From contig NZ_AP018817.1 of NCBI RefSeq assembly GCF_024349785.1, forward strand, positions 1,705,501 through 1,769,500: a stretch of 64,000 nt of DNA, given 5' to 3'. Both the position numbers and the translations under genes were made by a program. Below the pieces are notes generated by a model. The model did no database searches. It was not told the origin of the DNA and worked only from the letters and a program-made list of their open reading frames with translations. This DNA comes from Sphingomonas bisphenolicum. Lineage in GTDB: Bacteria > Pseudomonadota > Alphaproteobacteria > Sphingomonadales > Sphingomonadaceae. Shown one piece after another: positions 36,404-45,869 of this stretch (position 1 is the first letter of the stretch; each line of letters starts with the position of its first letter).

Positions 36404-37348
36404 ATGGTAAGCTTTCTGGAATTCGAAAAGCCGATCGCGGAGCTGGAAGCGCGCATCGTCGAACTGCGCGCCACCGCCAGCGTGGGGGACATCAACATCG
36501 ACGACGAGATCGCGACGCTGGAAAGCCGCGCGGCCAAACTGTTGTCGGATACATATGCCAAGCTGACGCCCTGGCAGAAGACGCAGGTGGCGCGGCACGC
36601 CGAACGCCCGCACTTCAAGGACTATGTCGCGGGCATGTTCGACAATTTCATGCCGCTGGCCGGCGACCGCGCCTTTGCCGACGATCAGGCGATCATCGGC
36701 GGTTTCGCGACGCTGGGCGAGCGCAAGGTCATGGTCATCGGCCATGAAAAGGGCGACGATACGGCGAGCCGCGTGCGCCACAATTTCGGCATGGCCAAGC
36801 CCGAAGGCTATCGCAAGGCGATCCGCCTGATGGAACTGGCCGATCGCTTCGGCCTGCCGGTGGTGAGCCTGGTCGATACGTCGGGCGCTTTCCCCGGCGT
36901 GCAGGCGGAAGAACGCGGCCAGGCGGAAGCCATCGCCCGGTCGACCGAGGCCTGTCTGAAGCTGGGCGTGCCGATGGTCGCCGCAGTGGTGGGCGAAGGC
37001 GGATCGGGCGGCGCGATTGCGCTGGCGGCCGCCAATCGCGTGCTGATGTTCGAACATGCGGTCTATTCGGTGATCTCGCCTGAAGGCTGCGCCTCTATCC
37101 TGTGGCGCACCGCCGACAAGGCGAGCGATGCGGCGACCGCGATGCAGGTGACGGCGCAGCATCTCAAAGGGCTGGGCGTAATCGACCGGATCGTCCCCGA
37201 GCCGATGGGCGGCGCCCATCGCGAGCCGGTACAGGCGATCGCCAGCCTGGGCGCGGCGATCGAGGCGGAACTGGAGTCGCTCGACGGGCTGAGCGCCGAC
37301 GCGCTGCGCACCGATCGCGCCGACAAATTTCTCGCGATCGGGGCTTGA
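36404..37348 (+). CDS. accA: Acetyl-CoA carboxylase carboxyltransferase subunit alpha
   Basis: This 314-aa subunit forms, with AccD, the carboxyltransferase that makes malonyl-CoA. Family motifs are [15 protein letters not shown] at the start, [16 protein letters not shown], and the oxyanion-forming [18 protein letters not shown] use the ATG at 36404 (MVSFLEF); the frame extends 12 codons upstream into the xerD end. No other acc gene is in the window. Confidence 0.96.
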   Translation: MVSFLEFEKPIAELEARIVELRATASVGDINIDDEIATLESRAAKLLSDTYAKLTPWQKTQVARHAERPHFKDYVAGMFDNFMPLAGDRAFADDQAIIGGFATLGERKVMVIGHEKGDDTASRVRHNFGMAKPEGYRKAIRLMELADRFGLPVVSLVDTSGAFPGVQAEERGQAEAIARSTEACLKLGVPMVAAVVGEGGSGGAIALAAANRVLMFEHAVYSVISPEGCASILWRTADKASDAATAMQVTAQHLKGLGVIDRIVPEPMGGAHREPVQAIASLGAAIEAELESLDGLSADALRTDRADKFLAIGA

Positions 37349-37367
37349 GCGCGCCAGCCTGAACTTT

Positions 37368-37413
37368 CGTCATTGCGAGCGCAGTGAAGCAGCCCATGGT
37401 GCGCGCGATGACG
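37368..37413. repeat. CGTCATTGCGAGCG-type repeat fragment
   Basis: The segment begins CGTCATTGCGAGCGCAGTGA and ends in CGATGACGG, so the outer ends are inverted. It resembles the widespread 'CATTGCGAG...GAAGCAATCC' intergenic repeats of proteobacteria, but the right arm is mostly lost. It lies between accA and the M48 protease gene. Confidence 0.5.
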
Positions 37414-37509
37414 GATCGATTGCGCGTCCGAAGGCCTAACCTCTCGCTTTTTGCGGAACGGCGCGCCATTTTCCTCGTTACGTATAAGTAACGTCGAGGG
37501 TGGAGAGTT

Positions 37510-38994
37510 ATGAACTGGAAGATGAAGCTGGGCTGTGCGAGCGGCGTGCTGGCGGTAGCTGTCAGCGCACCCGCGGTGATCGGGCAGCAACGGGCGATTC
37601 GCACCGTGTCGTCGATCAGCGCGCAGGACAAGGCCACCGGCGCCAAGCAGCATCCTGAACTGTTGAAGGAATTTGGCGGCGCCTATGTGGGGCCGCAGGC
37701 CAAATATGTGGAAGGGGTCGGGCGTCGCATCGCGGTGCAGTCGGGCCTGTCCAATGCGCAGGGCGATTTTACCGTCACCTTGCTCAATTCGCCGGTGAAC
37801 AACGCTTTCGCGATCCCCGGCGGCTATGTCTACGTCACCCGCCAGTTGATGGCGCTGATGAACGACGAAGCCGAACTTGCCGGCGTGCTGGGCCATGAGG
37901 TTGGCCATGTCGCGGCCCAGCATGGCCAGCGCCGGCAGAAGGCGGCGCAGCGCAATGCAATCGGCGGTGCGCTGCTGGGCGCGTTGGCGGGGGCGCTGCT
38001 GGGCGATTCGGGCTTTTCGGGGCTGATCCAGAAAGGGATTGGCACGGGCAGCCAGTTACTGACGCTCAAATTTTCCCGCAGCCAGGAATATGAGGCCGAC
38101 GATCTGGGAATCCGCTACCTGGCGACGGGCGGTTATGATCCACGCGCCCTGTCGGGAATGCTGGCGTCGCTGGCGGCGCAGAGCAATCTCGACGCGCGGG
38201 TGGCGGGCAGCGCACGCTCTATGCCCGAATGGGCGAGCACCCATCCCGATCCCGGCGCGCGTGTGCAACGGGCCGCCAACGCCGCCGCGGCGACTCGTGC
38301 CACCAGCACGGTGCGCAACCGAGATGCCTTCCTCAATGCGCTCGACGGCGTGCTGTATGGCGATGATCCCAAGCAAGGGGTGATCGACGGCAATCGCTTC
38401 CGCCATCCCGACCTGCGGCTGAGCTTCGCCGCGCCGAGCGGGTTCGGCATGGAAAATGGCGCGGATGCGGTGTCGATCACCGGGTCGGGCGGGCAGGCGC
38501 AATTTGGCGCGGCCCCCTATTCGGGCAATCTGGCCGCCTATATCGACAGCGTGTTCGCGAAGCTGGGTGGGGGTGAAGGGGCAGGTGGCGTGCCCGCGGG
38601 CGAGGTCAGTCGCACGACCGTCAACGGAATCGCGGCCGCCTATCGCACCGTGCGGGCGACCAGCCAGTCGAGCCAGGTCGATGCGACCGTGTTCGCCTAT
38701 GATTTCGGCGGCGGAAAAGCCTATCATTTCCTGTTGCTGACGCCGGCAGGGCAGGGGATCGGCCCCTTCACCGCGATGGTGCAGTCGGTCCAGCGGCTGA
38801 GCGCGCAGGAAGCGGCGGCAATCAAGCCGCGCCGCGTCGATGTCGTCACCGTCAAGGCGGGCGACACCGTGCAATCCCTGGCCAAGCGCATGGCCTATTC
38901 GGACTATCAGCTCGACCGGTTCCTGACCATCAACGCGCTGAACGCCAATGCCGCGCTGCGACCGGGCCAGCGGGTGAAGATCGTCACCTGGTAA
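37510..38994 (+). CDS. M48 family zinc metalloprotease with C-terminal LysM-like domain
   Basis: This 494-aa secreted protein has a signal peptide, an M48 peptidase domain with the zinc motif H129-E130-x2-H133 (LGHEVGHVAAQHGQ) and the third-ligand glutamate in SRSQEYEADDLGIRYL. A central beta-rich region follows, then a LysM-like tail (VVTVKAGDTVQSLAKRMAYS, ending LRPGQRVKIVTW) for peptidoglycan contact. Relatives such as BepA and LoiP act on outer-membrane assembly intermediates. It stands alone, after a repeat fragment and before a hairpin shared with the convergent pilin gene. Confidence 0.88.
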   Translation: MNWKMKLGCASGVLAVAVSAPAVIGQQRAIRTVSSISAQDKATGAKQHPELLKEFGGAYVGPQAKYVEGVGRRIAVQSGLSNAQGDFTVTLLNSPVNNAFAIPGGYVYVTRQLMALMNDEAELAGVLGHEVGHVAAQHGQRRQKAAQRNAIGGALLGALAGALLGDSGFSGLIQKGIGTGSQLLTLKFSRSQEYEADDLGIRYLATGGYDPRALSGMLASLAAQSNLDARVAGSARSMPEWASTHPDPGARVQRAANAAAATRATSTVRNRDAFLNALDGVLYGDDPKQGVIDGNRFRHPDLRLSFAAPSGFGMENGADAVSITGSGGQAQFGAAPYSGNLAAYIDSVFAKLGGGEGAGGVPAGEVSRTTVNGIAAAYRTVRATSQSSQVDATVFAYDFGGGKAYHFLLLTPAGQGIGPFTAMVQSVQRLSAQEAAAIKPRRVDVVTVKAGDTVQSLAKRMAYSDYQLDRFLTINALNANAALRPGQRVKIVTW

Positions 38995-39005
38995 GCGCGC
39001 GAACG

Positions 39006-39037
39006 AAAAGGGGCGGCGGAATCGCTTCCGCCGCCCC
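39006..39037 (-). terminator. Terminator between M48 protease and flp pilin
   Basis: Perfect 12-base arms (39010-39021 and 39026-39037) enclose TCGC. TTTT follows on the minus strand, so it serves the pilin gene best; the + strand side has no T run. Confidence 0.75.
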
Positions 39038-39059
39038 CTGTTCCGACAAGCGTCTGGGC

Positions 39060-39221
39060 TTACTTCAGGTTGCCCGAAACGTTGTTGAAGGTCGAACCCA
39101 GCTTGGTGCCCAGGCTGGTCATCGCGCCGATGGCGGCGACGGCGATCAGAGCGGCGATCAGGCCGTATTCGATCGCGGTGGCACCCTTTTCATTCTTCAG
39201 CATCTTACGGATGAACTGCAT
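39060..39221 (-). CDS. Flp family type IVb pilin
   Basis: This 53-aa prepilin was too short for standard ORF calling but is clear. A short basic leader (MQFIRKMLKNEKG) ends in the processing site G/ATAIEYGL, followed by one hydrophobic helix (IAALIAVAAIGAM). CpaA (9592-10065) would cleave after G13-like glycine and the Tad machinery would polymerise it. GGGAGA lies before the ATG. It is followed by a terminator and is the better candidate for the major pilin. Confidence 0.9.
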   Translation of the reverse strand: MQFIRKMLKNEKGATAIEYGLIAALIAVAAIGAMTSLGTKLGSTFNNVSGNLK

Positions 39222-39362
39222 GTGACGTCTCCCTAGAAATAGATTTCAGCGTTTAACTACCCGGCCGCCCCGCATGGATATTTGTGGTCAGCAAGGATGG
39301 GATTAGACGAGGTCGGTTGAAAAACTATTAATGCGGTAAAAGTGACTGTCAGATAATGATGG

Positions 39363-39548
39363 TTAATATTTTGTTACTTCCGTCGCGACGTTATTCCACA
39401 TGCCGGTGGTCTTGTTCGCAACGTTGTTGAGGGCGGCAATCATGGCCAGAACGATCATGGCGATGATGAGCCCATATTCGACGGCGGTAGCGCCGCGCTC
39501 GCACCGGAACAGGCCCAGTCGGGCAAGCATTTCGACAAGCGCGCGCAT
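39363..39548 (-). CDS. Second Flp family type IVb pilin
   Basis: This 61-aa prepilin has a longer leader (MRALVEMLARLGLFRCERG) and the site G/ATAVEYGL, followed by a hydrophobic helix (IIAMIVLAMIAAL). The body NNVANKTTGMWNNVATEV is pilin-like. It lies 141 bases upstream of the other flp gene on the same strand and probably arose by duplication. Which of the two is the main subunit is open. Confidence 0.87.
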   Translation of the reverse strand: MRALVEMLARLGLFRCERGATAVEYGLIIAMIVLAMIAALNNVANKTTGMWNNVATEVTKY

Positions 39549-39630
39549 AGAATCCCCGTTTCGCTACAGACAGTCCCCGATCAACATGTAAAGGAAGCAG
39601 GGTTAACAAAGCCCTCCCGACTGGACCGAT

Positions 39631-40038
39631 ATGCCCTCTTTTTCTCCCCTGCTGGTGGTTGCCGTAGCGTTAGTCGACGCCGATGGCAGGGTGCTGTTGC
39701 AACAGCGCCCGCCCGGCAAGGCGATGGCCGACCTGTGGGAATTTCCCGGTGGGAAGGTGGAGCCGGGCGAAACGCCCGAAGCTGCGCTGGTGCGCGAGCT
39801 TGAGGAGGAGTTGGGGATCGAAACCCATGCCAGTTGCCTGGCCCCTGCGACCTTCGCCAGCGAGGCTCTGGGCGAGAAGCATCTGCTGCTGCTCCTCTAT
39901 GTCTGTCGCAAGTGGAAAGGGATGCCGGAGGCGCGTCACGCGACGGCCCTGCAATGGCTGCGACCGGCGCAAATGTATGCGCTGGACATGCCGCCCGCGG
40001 ACTTGCCGCTGATTGGCCTGCTCGAAGCGCTGCTATGA
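39631..40038 (+). CDS. mutT: (Deoxy)nucleoside triphosphate pyrophosphohydrolase, MutT type
   Basis: This 135-aa NUDIX hydrolase removes oxidised nucleotides such as 8-oxo-dGTP. The Nudix box is complete (GGKVEPGETPEAALVREL then EEELGI), with the MutT-like WEFPGGKVEPGE context and LQWLRPAQM near the end. It is followed by a bidirectional terminator shared with bfr. Confidence 0.88.
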   Translation: MPSFSPLLVVAVALVDADGRVLLQQRPPGKAMADLWEFPGGKVEPGETPEAALVRELEEELGIETHASCLAPATFASEALGEKHLLLLLYVCRKWKGMPEARHATALQWLRPAQMYALDMPPADLPLIGLLEALL

Positions 40039-40041
40039 TGC

Positions 40042-40073
40042 AAAAGGGGCGCCCCATACAGGACGCCCCTTTT
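40042..40073. terminator. Bidirectional terminator between mutT and bfr
   Basis: Ten-base arms (AAAAGGGGCG at 40042-40051 and its complement at 40064-40073) flank a 12-base loop. T runs occur on both strands, fitting the convergent genes. Confidence 0.8.
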
Positions 40074-40099
40074 TCACAAGCGCGTGCAGATCGGAACGA

Positions 40100-40579
40100 T
40101 CAGTCTTCCTTCGCCTTGCTCTGCAACTGGACATAATTCTGGATGCCCATGCGCTCGATCATTTCGAACTGGGTTTCCAGCGTATCGACATGCTCTTCCT
40201 CGCTTTCGAGGATATATTGGAACAGGTCGCGGCTGACGAAATCCTTGATCGATTCGCAATAGGCGATCGCTTCGCGCAGGACGGGCAGCGCCTCATATTC
40301 CAGTTCGAGGTCGGCCTTGAGGATTTCCTCGACCGTTTCGCCGATCTTCAACCGGCCGAGCAGCTGGAAGTTGGGCAGGCCATCCAGGAAGAGGATGCGC
40401 TCCGCAACCTTGTCCGCATGCTTCATCTCGTCGATGGATTCGGCATATTCGAACTTGGCGAGCTTCTCGATGCCCCAATGATTGAGAACGCGATAGTGAA
40501 GAAAATACTGGTTGATCGCGGTCAGCTCATTCTTGAGCACCTCGTTCAGATACTCGATGACTTTCAGATCGCCTTTCAT
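40100..40579 (-). CDS. bfr: Bacterioferritin
   Basis: This 159-aa heme-containing ferritin stores iron. The ferroxidase ligands E18, E51 and H54 and the heme ligand M52 are in place ([19 protein letters not shown]), and the C-terminal helix carries [11 protein letters not shown]. It lies downstream of bfd on the same strand, 148 bases away, with a hairpin and a possible iron-box between them. Confidence 0.95.
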   Translation of the reverse strand: MKGDLKVIEYLNEVLKNELTAINQYFLHYRVLNHWGIEKLAKFEYAESIDEMKHADKVAERILFLDGLPNFQLLGRLKIGETVEEILKADLELEYEALPVLREAIAYCESIKDFVSRDLFQYILESEEEHVDTLETQFEMIERMGIQNYVQLQSKAKED

Positions 40580-40645
40580 GGCGCTTTACTCCGGCAATGG
40601 GGGGACGCCGGCTATATATCGTTTAGGACGTGCGCTGTTAAGCTG

Positions 40646-40670
40646 AAAACCCTTGGGAATCAGGGGTTTT
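40646..40670. terminator. Hairpin between bfd and bfr
   Basis: AAAACCC (40646-40652) and GGGTTTT (40664-40670) form a hairpin with an 11-base loop. T residues follow on both strands. It may end bfd transcription or attenuate read-through into bfr. Confidence 0.5.
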
Positions 40671-40705
40671 TTCGTGCGCTATTGCGTGGAGATCGCGATT
40701 GCCGA

Positions 40706-40724
40706 CTGAGGCTCATTCGCAATG
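40706..40724 (-). promoter_or_regulatory. Possible iron-responsive (Fur/Irr-like) operator upstream of bfr
   Basis: On the minus strand the sequence reads CATTGCGAATGAGCCTCAG. It resembles, with about three differences, an iron-box pattern I associate with sphingomonads (TTGCGAATGATTCTCAT). The spacing to bfr, about 130 bases, is long. The assignment is from memory and weak. Confidence 0.3.
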
Positions 40725-40727
40725 TTT

Positions 40728-40898
40728 TCAAGCCGAGGCGCGTTCCGCGGCGATGATGGTGCGCGCGAAGGAGACGCACTGGCCGCATTTGGGGCGGCGA
40801 CCATATTGGGCATAGGCGCTGCAGGGCGTGTCCGCCCCGTTGCGCGCGGCTTCCCGCAGATCTTTTTCACGAATCGCATTACAAACGCAGACGACCAT
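40728..40898 (-). CDS. bfd: Bacterioferritin-associated ferredoxin Bfd
   Basis: This 56-aa [2Fe-2S] protein helps release iron from bacterioferritin. The four ligands show the Bfd spacing C4-x-C6-x31-C38-x2-C41 (VVCVCNAI; PKCGQC). The reading frame is open far upstream inside the next gene; I use the ATG at 40898, which gives the family length. It precedes bfr on the same strand. Confidence 0.9.
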   Translation of the reverse strand: MVVCVCNAIREKDLREAARNGADTPCSAYAQYGRRPKCGQCVSFARTIIAAERASA

Positions 40899-40957
40899 CG
40901 AAGACACTCTCCTGATGCAGGGGAGATAGCGTGTCTGATAATGGGTCGCAATAGTAA

Positions 40958-42199
40958 TCAATCGCTTTTGCGAATCTTTTGCGGCCGGCCGTTGACCAGG
41001 CTGCGCCAGAGCCATTCGGCCGGACCCAGGGCGAATCGCGCCGAATAGGCTTTCGACCAGGCGAGCATCAGTGTCCAGCCGCCCAGCACGAACAGCGGGA
41101 GCGCCGCCGGCGGCACCTGCGCGAAGAGGCCGAGCCCCCAACCGTAGAAGAGCGCGGTCATGACGAGGCTGGTGGCGAGATAGTTGCTGAGCGCCAGCCG
41201 TCCGGCTGCGGCGAGGCGATCGACCAGCCAATGGCTGCGGTGGCGCGCCAGCAGCCAGAGAATGAGTGCGGCCCAGCCGACCGTCAGCGGGATACGGAAA
41301 GGCAGCGACCAGGCGAGCGCGACGCCATAGGCGGGCAACGGAGCGAAGCCGCTCCAGGCCACCCACAGCGCCAGTGCGGCCATGGGTGGCAGGCCGATGA
41401 GGAAGCAATGGCGGGCGGTGCGGCGATATTGCTCCGCGTCCCAGCGGCCGGTGAGAAAACCACCCTTGAGCATCGCCATCCCCAGCAGCATGAAGCCCAT
41501 GGTTTCGAAGGCGGTGAACAGGAAACCCCAGAGCCATTCGCCCGGCACGTCGGCCAGCTTGTGCTGGACGATGGTTGGGAAGCCGCTGCGATAGGTGGCG
41601 ATCTCCGCCTGGGTGCCGGGGCTGGCGGGATCGGACAGGGCGGTCATGAAGGCGGCATAGCCTTCGCGCAGTCCCGACTCCGCGCCGGGCGCCGCGGCGG
41701 CATGCCCCCAGGCGTAGAGGCTGGCGATGAAGGCGGCGACCAGCAGGAACTGGAGCAGGAAGAAGAGCAGGGCGCGCTTGACCAGGGCGAAGGGTTCGAG
41801 GCCGACGAAAAGCAGCGCGAACAGGCCGACCAGCGCATAGACGCGCAATATGTCACCCCACCAGAGCAGCAGGAAATGCGCGCAACCCAGAACGAACAGC
41901 CAGCCGGAGCGGATCATTTGCGCCCGGCGGCCGTCGCGCCCCGCCATCTCCTCCCGGTCGATCAGCAGCAGCATCGACGCGCCGAACAGCAAGGCGAACA
42001 GGCCGCGCATCTTGCCGTCGACCAGCAGCAGGCTGGTGGCCCAGACCGCGATGTCGGCGGCTGAAGGCGGGCCGGCCACCGCCGGGTTGAAATAGGCGTT
42101 TTGCGGCAGGGCGAAGGCGGTGATGTTCATCCACAATATGCCCAGCACGGCGCAACCGCGCAGCACGTCCATGGCGGGTATGCGGGAAGAGGCGGTCAT
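40958..42199 (-). CDS. DUF418 domain membrane protein
   Basis: This 413-aa polytopic protein has about ten membrane segments. It begins with RIPAMDVLRGCAVLGILWMN, the usual start of DUF418/acyltransferase-3-like proteins, and ends in the DUF418 domain (LALSNYLATSLVMTALFYGW; LGPAEWLWRSLVNGRPQ). A transport or acyl-transfer role is suggested for the family but not proven. It is divergent from the methyltransferase gene at 42248. Confidence 0.85.
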   Translation of the reverse strand: MTASSRIPAMDVLRGCAVLGILWMNITAFALPQNAYFNPAVAGPPSAADIAVWATSLLLVDGKMRGLFALLFGASMLLLIDREEMAGRDGRRAQMIRSGWLFVLGCAHFLLLWWGDILRVYALVGLFALLFVGLEPFALVKRALLFFLLQFLLVAAFIASLYAWGHAAAAPGAESGLREGYAAFMTALSDPASPGTQAEIATYRSGFPTIVQHKLADVPGEWLWGFLFTAFETMGFMLLGMAMLKGGFLTGRWDAEQYRRTARHCFLIGLPPMAALALWVAWSGFAPLPAYGVALAWSLPFRIPLTVGWAALILWLLARHRSHWLVDRLAAAGRLALSNYLATSLVMTALFYGWGLGLFAQVPPAALPLFVLGGWTLMLAWSKAYSARFALGPAEWLWRSLVNGRPQKIRKSD

Positions 42200-42247
42200 G
42201 GGGCGGCGGTTCCTTGAAAGGACTGGTCAGGCAGTCGAGGCTCTGCC

Positions 42248-43039
42248 ATGCGCCTAGCCATGAACGACCGCTCCAGGCAATGGCGCAAGCAACGAATAAG
42301 CGACGCATTCGGCGCGGCGGCGGCGCATTATGACGCCCATGCCGGGCCGCAGCGACTGGCCGCGACGCTGGTCGCCGACCTCGCCTATCGCCAGAAACCC
42401 GACGGAGCGGCGCGCATATTGGAGATCGGGTGTGGCACTGGATTCCTGACGCGCGACATCCAGGCGCGCTGGCCAGGTGCGGAACTGGTGGCGACCGACC
42501 TGTCGCCGGGCATGTTGGAGCAGGCGGCGTCGCACGGGCTGGTCGCGGGCCGGTTCATGACGATGGACGGGGAAGCGCCGCCGTTCGAGGGGCCATGGTT
42601 CGACCTGATCCTGTCCAGCCTGGCCTTCCAGTGGTTTGATGATCTGGATGGCGCGATCGCGCGGCTGGCGCGGCTGTTGCGGCCGGGCGGGAGCCTGATC
42701 TTCTCGACCATGGGGCAGGGCAGTTTCGCCCGCTGGCGCGCGGCGCATGATGCGTGCGAGCTGGTGGCGGGGGTGCCGGACTATCCCTCGCTGGGTGATT
42801 TGCGCCGTTTGCTGGCGAGCTATGACGACGCCTTCGCCTTCGACGAGGATTATGCGCTGGCGTGCGGCGGCGCGCGCGGGCTGATCGCGCACCTCAAGGG
42901 GATCGGCGCGGTGGTGCCGAGCGAAGGGCGCAAGCCGCTGACCCCGCGCGACCTGCGCCGGGTCATGGCCGCGTTTGAAGAGAGTGGCGGCGCGGACGCC
43001 TATCAGGTCTTGTTCGGACGGGTAACGCGCGGCGGGTGA
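42248..43039 (+). CDS. SAM-dependent methyltransferase, BioC-like
   Basis: This 263-aa class I methyltransferase has the SAM motif ARILEIGCGTGFLTRDI, the acidic strand ATDLSPGMLEQAA, and ILSSLAFQWFDDLDGAIARL. These resemble BioC, the malonyl-ACP methyltransferase that begins biotin synthesis, and the N-terminal ISDAFGAAAAHYDAHAGPQ fits too. No other bio gene is nearby, so the role is not certain. The start may be the ATG at 42248 (AGG seven bases upstream) or the ATG at 42260. Confidence 0.78.
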   Translation: MRLAMNDRSRQWRKQRISDAFGAAAAHYDAHAGPQRLAATLVADLAYRQKPDGAARILEIGCGTGFLTRDIQARWPGAELVATDLSPGMLEQAASHGLVAGRFMTMDGEAPPFEGPWFDLILSSLAFQWFDDLDGAIARLARLLRPGGSLIFSTMGQGSFARWRAAHDACELVAGVPDYPSLGDLRRLLASYDDAFAFDEDYALACGGARGLIAHLKGIGAVVPSEGRKPLTPRDLRRVMAAFEESGGADAYQVLFGRVTRGG

Positions 43040-43076
43040 GATTGTGCGGCGACCGGCAATATGCAATCCGATCGCC

Positions 43077-43613
43077 ATGGCCGTTTCCTCTTTCACCATT
43101 CGCCCTGCCGTCCCGGATGACGTCGCTGCATTGTCCGCGCTCAAGCTGACGGCTTTCCGGGAGACTTTCCTTGACGGGTTCGCCATTCCCTATCCGCCAG
43201 CCGATCTCGCTCTGTTCGAAGCGTACAGTTATGGCCCGGCGACGGTAGCGGCGGAACTGGCCGATCCTGCGCATGCGACCTGGGTAGCGGAAACGGCGGA
43301 CGGTCAATTGCTGGCCTATGCGCATGTCGGCCCGTGCAAATTGCCGCATCCGCAGGCGTCAGCGGCGCAGGGTGAACTCTACCAGCTTTATGCGATCAAT
43401 GCGGCGCAGGGGCAGGGAATCGGGCGCGCACTGATGGATGTGGCGCTGGGCTGGCTGGAGGAGAGGATGCCGGGGCCGGTGTGGCTGGGCGTCTGGTCGG
43501 GCAATGACCGCGCGCAGGCCGTGTATGCGAAGCGCGGTTTCGTGAAGGTGGGCGATTATGGCTTTCGCGTCGGTGCATGGACCGACGCGGAATATATCTA
43601 CCGCCGGGGATAG
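43077..43613 (+). CDS. GNAT family N-acetyltransferase
   Basis: This 178-aa acetyltransferase has the GNAT core: FTIRPAVPDDVAALSALKL at the start, LYQLYAINAAQGQGIGRALM as the acetyl-CoA loop, and VWSGNDRAQAVYAKRGFVKVGDY-like end segments. The substrate is unknown. I use the ATG at 43077; a GTG at 43044 would add 11 residues not typical of the family. It converges on purL across a hairpin. Confidence 0.83.
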   Translation: MAVSSFTIRPAVPDDVAALSALKLTAFRETFLDGFAIPYPPADLALFEAYSYGPATVAAELADPAHATWVAETADGQLLAYAHVGPCKLPHPQASAAQGELYQLYAINAAQGQGIGRALMDVALGWLEERMPGPVWLGVWSGNDRAQAVYAKRGFVKVGDYGFRVGAWTDAEYIYRRG

Positions 43614-43616
43614 GAT

Positions 43617-43639
43617 GGAGCGGGCGTTGCGCCCGCTCC
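43617..43639. terminator. Hairpin between convergent GNAT gene and purL
   Basis: Perfect ten-base arms (GGAGCGGGCG and its complement) enclose TTG directly after the GNAT stop and eight bases before the purL stop. T content downstream is low, so the efficiency is uncertain. Confidence 0.55.
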
Positions 43640-43646
43640 TTGTCCT

Positions 43647-45869
43647 TTATAGTTCGCTGTCCATGAGGGCGGGGAAGAAGCCTTCATGGGCTTTACGTAA
43701 ATCGGCTAGGGGGATGCTGTACCCCTTGTCGAAGGCGATAACAGTGCCACAGGTATAGCCGGCCTGAAGAAGGACAATATCTTCCTCTTCTGCGCGCTGA
43801 CGAATAATCGCGGCATTTTCGTTGGTGGCGGTGACAATGTAGCGACCCTGATCTTCACCAAAGGCTTCGCCAGCAGTCTGCCCAAGAAGGCTGACGAAGC
43901 CGATGCCGCTGGCCAACGCCATTTCGGTTGCGGCGACCAGCGGGCCACCGTCCGATACGTCATGCACGGCGCTCGCCAGTCCGTCTGTGACGAGGCCGCG
44001 AACAAAGTCGGCATGTTTGCGTTCTTGCGCAAGATCGACCGAGGGAGCGTCGCCAGCTTCGCGGCCATGCACTTCGCGCAGCCAGATTGATTGGCCAAGA
44101 TGGCTGCTCTTCCCACCGATCAGTATGAGTTGCTCGCCTGCATTCTTGAAAGCCACGGTCGCCATCACATCGACGTCGGTCAGCAGGCCGATGCCGCCGA
44201 TCGCCGGGGTCGGCAGGATGGCCGAGCCACCACCGGTCGCCTTAGATTCATTGTAGAGCGAGACGTTGCCCGACACGATCGGGAAGTCGAGCGCGCGGCA
44301 GGCGTCGCCCATGCCTTCCAGGCAGCCGGTCAACTGCGCCATGATTTCGGGGCGCTGCGGGTTGGCGAAGTTGAGGCAGTTGGTGACGGCGAGCGGGGTC
44401 GCGCCGACGGCGGAGAGGTTGCGATAGCATTCCGCGATCGCCTGCTTGCCGCCTTCATAGGGGTCAGCATAGCAATAGCGCGGCGTGCAGTCGGTGCTGA
44501 TCGCGATGCCCTTGTTGCTGCCATGGACACGCACGACCGCAGCATCGCCACCGGGGCGCTGGACGGTGTCGGCGCCGACCATATGGTCGTACTGTTCCCA
44601 TATCCAGCGGCGGCTGGCGATGTCGGGGCTGCCCATCAGCGTGACGAGGTCCGCGCCGATGTCGGCGCTTTCGGCAATCTCGCCGAGCGGCTCGACCTTC
44701 GACCAGATCTTATACTCGTCCTTCGGCATGGAGGGACGGTCGTAGAGCGGCGCGTCGTCGGCCAGCGGGGCGAGCGGAATGTCGCACACCGTTTCGCCCT
44801 TGTGGATCAGGACCATGCGGCCGGTGTCGGTGACATGGCCGATGACGGCGAAATCGAGTTCCCACTTCTGGAAGATGGCTTCGGCGAAAGCCTCGCGGCC
44901 GGGCTTCAGCACCATCAACATGCGCTCCTGCGATTCGGAGAGCATCATTTCATAGGTGGTCATGCCGGTTTCACGCTGCGGCACATCGTCCATGTTGAGC
45001 TGGATGCCGACGCCGCCCTTCGACGCCATTTCGACGCTGGAGGAGGTGAGGCCGGCCGCGCCCATATCCTGAATGGCGACGATCGCGTCGGACGCCATCA
45101 GTTCCAGGCACGCTTCGATCAGCAGCTTTTCGGTGAAAGGGTCGCCGACCTGCACGGTCGGGCGCTTGGCGTCGGCGTCGTCGCCGAAGTCCGCGCTCGC
45201 CATAGTCGCGCCGTGGATGCCGTCGCGGCCGGTCTTCGACCCCACATAGACGATCGGGTTGCCGATGCCGCTGGCGGCGGAATAGAAAATCTTGTCGGTG
45301 TCGGCGACGCCTACGGTCATGGCGTTGACCAGGATATTGCCGTCATAGGCGGGGTGGAAATTCACCTCTCCGCCTATGGTCGGCACGCCGACGCAATTGC
45401 CGTAGCCGCCGATGCCGCGCACCACGCCGCTGATGAGGTGGCGCATCTTGGGATGATCGGGGCGGCCGAAGCGCAGCGCGTTCATGTTCGCGACCGGACG
45501 CGCGCCCATGGTGAAGACGTCGCGCAGGATGCCGCCGACGCCCGTCGCCGCGCCCTGATAGGGTTCGATATAGCTGGGGTGGTTGTGGCTCTCCATCTTG
45601 AAGATCGCCGCCTGCCCGTCGCCGATGTCGACCACGCCGGCATTTTCGCCGGGGCCGCAAATGACCTGCGGACCCTTGGTCGGCAGCTTCATCAGATGGA
45701 TCTTGGAGCTTTTATACGAGCAATGCTCCGACCACATGACCGAGAATATGCCCAGTTCCGTCAGGTTCGGCTCGCGGCCGAGGGCGTTCAATACGCGGTC
45801 ATATTCTTCCGGGCTGAGGCCATGTTCGGCGACGACTTCCGGGGTGATCTGGGGGACGGTGCTGGACAT
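43647..45869 (-). CDS. purL: Phosphoribosylformylglycinamidine synthase subunit PurL
   Basis: This 740-aa enzyme makes FGAM in purine synthesis. It is the small-type PurL, which works with separate PurS and PurQ. Conserved parts are [20 protein letters not shown] near the start, [34 protein letters not shown], and the ATP-site [20 protein letters not shown]. purS and purQ are not in the window. The 319 bases upstream should hold its promoter. Confidence 0.97.
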   Translation of the reverse strand: MSSTVPQITPEVVAEHGLSPEEYDRVLNALGREPNLTELGIFSVMWSEHCSYKSSKIHLMKLPTKGPQVICGPGENAGVVDIGDGQAAIFKMESHNHPSYIEPYQGAATGVGGILRDVFTMGARPVANMNALRFGRPDHPKMRHLISGVVRGIGGYGNCVGVPTIGGEVNFHPAYDGNILVNAMTVGVADTDKIFYSAASGIGNPIVYVGSKTGRDGIHGATMASADFGDDADAKRPTVQVGDPFTEKLLIEACLELMASDAIVAIQDMGAAGLTSSSVEMASKGGVGIQLNMDDVPQRETGMTTYEMMLSESQERMLMVLKPGREAFAEAIFQKWELDFAVIGHVTDTGRMVLIHKGETVCDIPLAPLADDAPLYDRPSMPKDEYKIWSKVEPLGEIAESADIGADLVTLMGSPDIASRRWIWEQYDHMVGADTVQRPGGDAAVVRVHGSNKGIAISTDCTPRYCYADPYEGGKQAIAECYRNLSAVGATPLAVTNCLNFANPQRPEIMAQLTGCLEGMGDACRALDFPIVSGNVSLYNESKATGGGSAILPTPAIGGIGLLTDVDVMATVAFKNAGEQLILIGGKSSHLGQSIWLREVHGREAGDAPSVDLAQERKHADFVRGLVTDGLASAVHDVSDGGPLVAATEMALASGIGFVSLLGQTAGEAFGEDQGRYIVTATNENAAIIRQRAEEEDIVLLQAGYTCGTVIAFDKGYSIPLADLRKAHEGFFPALMDSEL

